A DNA stretch of 64,000 bases, taken from NCBI GenBank assembly GCA_950097015.1, contig CATNEN010000002.1, positions 7,703,501 to 7,767,500 of the forward strand. Reading direction: 5' to 3'. The notes under the pieces are model-generated. The model saw nothing but the letters and a program-made list of their open reading frames with translations, was not told the origin of the DNA and searched no databases. Both the position numbers and the translations under genes were made by a program. Below are positions 59,411-64,000 of the stretch, piece by piece. The DNA is from Macrostomum hystrix. Taxonomy: Eukaryota; Platyhelminthes; Macrostomidae. Positions within the stretch are counted from its first letter, which is position 1; every line of letters begins with the position of its first letter.

Positions 59411-62400
59411 TCACAGTTCCCGTGGCGACTCTCGCTGCAGCTGCATGGCTTCCATTTTGAACTTGAGCTCGTCGTAGTTCATGCTCAGTCGCGTCTTGGC
59501 CCGCGACTCCTGGTCGAATTTCCGCATGAGCTGCTGATGCTTCTCCTGCAGGATCCTGCGGGTTTCAACAATTTTGAGTACAGCTCTGCTCAGTCCATGG
59601 ACTGGGGGGCTACGTGCTCAAGACTGCAACTCACTTCTCATTGTCCGTTTTGAGCTGAATGAGGGCCTCAAGATTCTCCAGCTTGTACTGCAGCTGCCTG
59701 TTGACCTCCCTGACGTCCGTCAAACCGTTGAATTTCTCCAGCAAGTCGGCCTTCTCGGCCCGCAGCTCGGCGATCTCCTTCTGCTTGAGCTCCAGCACCG
59801 CCTTCAGCGACTCGATCTCATCTGGGAGGTCCTTGTAGGCGGAGATGGCCACCTAGGGATTCGGGTGTGAGCTCAGGGTTGATTTGGCGGGCTCTGAAGC
59901 TGTAGATTTTTCTGCTCTTCATCCAGAGGCACAGCAACTCAGCATTCGATTGCTAATCCTGCAATCTAAATTCGCACCAAGGTCCCTGGGCTCGATTCCA
60001 CGGCGAGGCCACATCAATTTGAGGCGCAGACGCGGAGAGAAGGCTTGGTGGCTTGTCGTGAAATTTACGCTCTTGTGGGCCAACCTCCAAGGCGATGGGA
60101 AAGTCAGGGCAGATGTACACACCTGTGTGAGCGTGTCTCCTCGCTGGCTGCGGGTCTAGTGTCATCAAATATGTGCCATTGACAGCAACCCTCCTGCAAT
60201 TATGATTTTATCCCTTCATCCACTTCCTTCTCTCTTGTTCTCTAATCCTAAGGCAAGGCAATGACCCCACAGCCAGATTAAGGATTTCGAGTCCTGCTAG
60301 CTACAGCGGTCGCTACAAAGTCCGTTACCAGGCCGCAACCAAAATTGCAGTGCAAAATGAACAAACCAGAAGTCAATACTACATATAGAAAATATTAATC
60401 ATAAAATGTGCTGAAAATGCAGGGTTGCAATCTGTTTCCAAAGCATACCAGTGCAGTCTCTGTTGCAGCTGCCTCCGCAACGCCTGGCTCATCCAGGCTA
60501 TCTTGCCGAGTTTGACCTTCGCTGTCAAAAACTGTCTGCTGCTGGCGCGTCTGGTCGCCATGGTTACAACAGCTAGCCTGGACACAGTTTTGGCGGTTAA
60601 AATTAGCAACGGAAAAGCTTTAATCTTTTGCGTGTTTTTCCATGAAATGCGAACCACATATTTGATTGATGCATAGGTCGAAAATGCACCTCAAATGTAC
60701 AACCTTATTTAACAAAATATTCGACAACAGTGAAAAGTGAAAGTCAAGTGAAGTTTCACCTGAAGCAGTACTAAAGAAAAAACTATTTAACTGGTTAGCA
60801 TTCAAGTACAAACACCTGTCTAGGTGAAACAATATGTTCATAAGTATTCTATATAACTGGCAAACTAGAGACAACATTTAAAATTCGAAATCAGCAACAA
60901 TCTCCAGATCTCATTCCCACCTGTAGTTTGATTGCCGCCTCCCGCTCGATCGCATCCTCGCGCCAACGTTCTCGAGATCGAAGCTCGTTGCATTCCGACT
61001 GCATGGCAACCAGTTTCTCCTGGATGGCGAGTGGGGCGGCTCAGAATCAGAGCTAGATTGTGGTTCTAGAGCTCTAGCTGCGATTCTAAAGCTCTAGCTG
61101 CGATTCTATAGCTCTAGCTGCGATTCTAGAGCTCTAGCTGCGATTCTAGAGCTCTAGCTGCGATTCTAGAGCTCTAGCTGCGATTCTAGAGCTCTAGCTG
61201 CGATTCTAGAATTTTAGCGGCTGCTCTTGCTGCGATTCTAGAAATCCAGCTACGGCTCTATAAATCTAGCTGCGATTCTTGAATTTGTAATTCTTGACGT
61301 TTGTAGCTAGACTTCCTAGTTTTCTATTTCCCAGGAAAATTTCCTATTTCCTAGATTTTGAAATTTACCTGCGATTCTCACTGCCCTTCGATTCTAGCTG
61401 GCAATGTAAAATTCTATCTGCGATTCTAGCAGTTTTTATTTAATGCAATGCAGACTAACCGATAGTCCAGCCTTCATCTCTTCAAACCGGCGGGTCATGT
61501 CGCTGATGCGCATCTCATGGTGTCGCTCCAGCTCTGCGGGTTAGCGAGGCCGAAGTACAATGGCCTCTAATTATTTATAAACTCTATTGAATCATAGAAA
61601 CGCAAGAAAGTAAATTTACCTTGCAGGTGCCTGGAGTCCTGCTCCTCGAGTGTCTCGAGCTCCTGCCGGAACTGCGCCTCCTTCTGCTCGATGGCGGCCT
61701 CGTGATCTCGCTGCAGATTCTCCAGCTGAAATGGAATGGTAAGAAATGGAATGGGAAGAAACGGAATGGAAAGAAATGGATTGGGGAGAATTGGAATTTA
61801 TAGAATATGAGCAAGTGAAATGAGAAGAAACTCACCTGAGTTTCATAGCGCTCTCTAATTGCTGCCAGCTCATCTCGGTGAGCTGCCATCAGCCGGGCTT
61901 CCACCTGAGCCACCGCCTGAGCCGCGGCCGCCTTGGCTTCCTCCGCCGACTCCGCCGCAGCCTCCCTGACGGCGGCGAGCTCGGCCTCTGCTGCAGCCAG
62001 GGCTGCCGAGGCTGACAGGGCCTCGGACTGGGCACGGAGGCGCAGGTTGTCGGATTCCTGCTCTAGCTGCGCGTTAGCGGCCTGAATCAAATCTCAGCAC
62101 AGTTAGCTATGACCAGATCACTATGACATACCAGATTACTATTACCAGATCACTATGACCAGATCACTATGACTAGATTACTATGACCAGATCACAATGA
62201 CCAGATCACAATGATCAGATCACTATGACCAGATCACTATGACTAGATTACTATGACCAGATCACAATGACCAGATCACAATGATCAGATCACTATGACC
62301 AGATCACTATGACTAGATTACTATGACCAGATCACTATGACATTCCAGATTACTATGACCAGATCACTATGACATAACAGATCACTGACATAACAGATCA

Positions 62401-63634
62401 CTATGACCGGATCACTATGACATACCAGATTACTATGACCAGAACACTATGACCAGATCACTATGACCAGATCACTATGACCATATCACTATGACCAGAT
62501 CACTATGACCAGATCACTATGACCATATCACTATGACCAGATCAATATGACCAGATCACTATGATAGGTCTCTATGACCAGATCACAATGACCAGGTCAC
62601 TAGGACATAGAATGACTAGACACATACGCAATTTATCATGACCAGCTCACTAAATAACCAGTTCACTATGACCAGTTCCTATATGATCAATTCCCCTGTC
62701 TTTAGTGTCAAACCAGTGGCGAACCTGCATCAGCGTGAGCTGGTCGGACGTGTCGGCCAGTTGTTCGCACACGCTGGCGAGCCGGTCGAGCAGCCGGAGC
62801 TTCGTGGCCTCAGCCTGAGTGAGCTGGTTGGACCAGGCAACGGTCACGGCTTCGAATCCCAAAGCCAGCCGTCGGATCTCGACTGTTGCACCTTGCAAGC
62901 GCTGCTCACTGCTGCCCAGCTCGTCCTGCAGCCGCCTAGCTTCTAGCGACATTGCTTCGACCTCCTCCGCTCGCTCTTGACGCTCCGTCAACAGGCTGAC
63001 TTCCAGATCCTGCTGTGCGCTTTTCTGCTCCTGGTGCAGCTGCTCCAGCTGTTCCAGCAGCATCTGCTTCTCGTCCAGCTTCTGCAGCTGCTCCGCATGC
63101 AGTTGCTCCAGCTGGTTCAACTGCTGCTGCTTTTGGTCTAGGAGCTGCTGCTGCTCTTGCTGCTGCTGTTGAAGCTCTTGAAGCTGCTGAAGCTGCTGCT
63201 GCTGCTGCTGCATCCTCATGGGACTCGACCGATTGCTGCCAGTGGCAGTGGCTGCGGCACCCGACCTTACAGCGGCTGTGGTGGCGGGTCGGCCACGCGT
63301 TGCCGCAGCCGCGTTGGCCGCGGTTGCCGCTGAAGGTTTTCTCTGCGGAGCCGCTGGCGCAGCGTATGGCTGTGGAATGTCGATGGGCTGGCTGCACCTC
63401 TACTGTCACCAAATAATGTGCCATTGGCCGCAGCCCTCCTGAAATTATTCTTATTAAGGCTCTTACCTTCGCTTTGGCTGTAGCAGCAGGAGCAGCAGCA
63501 GCAGCAGCAGCAGGTCCTTTGCCAGCAGCTCCTGCAGCAGATTTCCCTGCAGCAGCGGCGCCCGCCCTCGCCACCGGTCCGGTGGGCGCCGTCTTAACCG
63601 GAGGAGCCCGGCTGCCGGCTGATGAAAGTGTCAT
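59411..63634 (-). CDS. MTUS/ATIP-like coiled-coil protein
   Basis: Eight exons on the minus strand: 63634-63467, 63399-62725, 62081-61836, 61725-61620, 61533-61460, 61019-60921, 59852-59635, 59555-59411. All phases agree and give about 576 residues from MTLSSAG. N-terminal Ala/Pro/Gly part, a Gln-rich run, then almost continuous coiled coil. Segments that recall vertebrate MTUS1/ATIP: GFEAVTVAWSNQL, IESLKAVLELKQKEI and the terminal KTRLSMNYDELKFKM. That family binds microtubules through its C-terminal coiled coil, which is the likely role. The frame is open upstream of the chosen ATG to 63982, so the true start may lie outside. The stop at 59411 follows a possible GTGAGG donor, allowing another 3' exon. 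Confidence 0.72.
59973..60205 (+). repeat. tRNA-derived SINE, copy 5 (5' truncated)
   Basis: Begins CACCAAGGTCCCTGGGCTCG with the B box but lacks the A box. Body and 3' end (TAGTGTCATCAAATATGTGCC, CCTCCTGCAATTATGAT) are present, with a deletion around the GTGTACACTGCCTGACGATG part. In an intron of the coiled-coil gene, opposite strand. Confidence 0.85.
60206..60920. other. Coiled-coil gene intron with a conserved-looking minus-strand frame
   Basis: Mostly intronic. On the minus strand 60560-60450 reads MATRRASSRQFLTAKVKLGK and on to a GTATGC donor. It could be an alternative first exon, as the vertebrate family uses several, but its phase (2) does not match the next exon (0). Not accepted as an exon. 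Confidence 0.3.
61070..61285. repeat. 20-bp minisatellite in an intron
   Basis: About ten units of GATTCTAGAGCTCTAGCTGC, with a palindromic AGAGCTCT core, decaying to the right. Inside the intron between exons 61533-61460 and 61019-60921. Confidence 0.9.
62100..62660. repeat. 14-bp minisatellite in an intron
   Basis: About 38 units of ATGACCAGATCACT and near variants (AATGACC, ATGACATACCAGATTACT). Lies between exons 62725 and 62081 of the coiled-coil gene. Confidence 0.92.
63400..63452 (+). repeat. tRNA-SINE 3' fragment, copy 6
   Basis: CTACTGTCACCAAATAATGT and GGCCGCAGCCCTCCTGAAATT match the 3' ends of the other copies. Its complement supplies the CAGTAG acceptor used for the 63399-62725 exon. 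Confidence 0.75.
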
Positions 63635-64000
63635 GAGGGTTTGAGGGGCCAATTGAACAGCAAAGCTTGATTCAGGACTGTGGCTTGGATAATCAAGGAA
63701 GTGTGACTGCTGGGATCTGGAGCTGCTCAATGATTGCAATCGCTTTAAATGTGCCACGAGGGTTGTGGATCGGGGGAGAGGGCAGATCCCCACTAGAACA
63801 AAATCAATGAATTTTGCCTTGCACAGAGAACTGCACATTGCACTGAGCACTAAAGCAAGGAGTGAGTAGGAAGGGCTGCGGGGCAGAACTCCAAGTGAGG
63901 TTAAGTGAGCAGAGAATACTAAGCAGCAAGTTGGGATATTGTGAGCCGGGGGACAGTTGAGCAGGGTTTGAGTGGGTCCCACAGCTCGGATGTCTGGCAG
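63635..64000. other. Upstream flank of the coiled-coil gene
   Basis: Likely 5' UTR, intron or promoter. The reading frame stays open on the minus strand to 63982, but the predicted residues look like translated non-coding DNA. Confidence 0.35.

Noticed and set aside
62936-63982. 348-codon minus-strand frame as one exon
   Set aside because: Only 63634-63467 fits the coiled-coil gene. The rest shifts frame relative to the Gln-rich exon and crosses the SINE fragment and a good GTAAGA donor.

Overview
The window is eukaryotic nuclear DNA from an invertebrate animal. It has GC-rich coding exons split by GT-AG introns, AT-rich spacers, a tRNA-derived SINE family, a metazoan Ty3/gypsy element and metazoan-type genes. 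The heavy minisatellite load and a possible trans-splice acceptor would suit a free-living flatworm such as Macrostomum, but I cannot prove the species from the sequence. Well over half of the window is tandem or dispersed repeat.

Layout. 1-3530: an unrecognised + strand gene (exons 627-907 and 1274-2212) and a separate exon-like block at 3073-3253. 3642-6480: a 42/39-bp minisatellite. 7024-13178: a 26-bp minisatellite, which resumes at 36592-37075. Between those two parts lies one long Ty3/gypsy provirus on the minus strand, 13179-36591, with identical 177-bp LTRs, an AGTCT target duplication, a primer-binding-type TGG start, a polypurine tract and an intact 1310-residue gag-pol. Its 3' untranslated part carries about 18.65 kb (13747-32399) of hairpin-headed dispersed elements and minisatellites. 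37100-38515: a tRNA-SINE and a small one-pass membrane protein. 38650-43060: a 32-bp minisatellite split by a 2325-bp TG...CA insertion. 43972-45743: a complete NUDT19 gene (minus, 3 exons). 45744-47388: AT-rich spacer. 47446-55524: a complete M13 metallopeptidase gene (neprilysin/endothelin-converting-enzyme type, plus, 8 exons, 819 aa). 55765-56225: a 51-bp minisatellite, then about 2.3 kb of AT-rich spacer. 59411-63634: a coiled-coil gene on the minus strand (8 exons, about 576 aa) resembling the MTUS/ATIP microtubule-associated family; its 5' end may continue past the window.

The host genes are not functionally linked: a peroxisome-type Nudix hydrolase, a membrane ectopeptidase, a coiled-coil cytoskeletal protein and two unknowns. 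They share minisatellites and SINE copies in their introns. The strongest unusual signal is the 23.4-kb LTR element. Its two ends, target duplication, PPT and PBS show that it is one insertion, yet it encloses a satellite block about four times the size of its own 4.76-kb core. Exon joins were worked out by hand from splice signals and reading phase, so boundaries may be off by a few bases.
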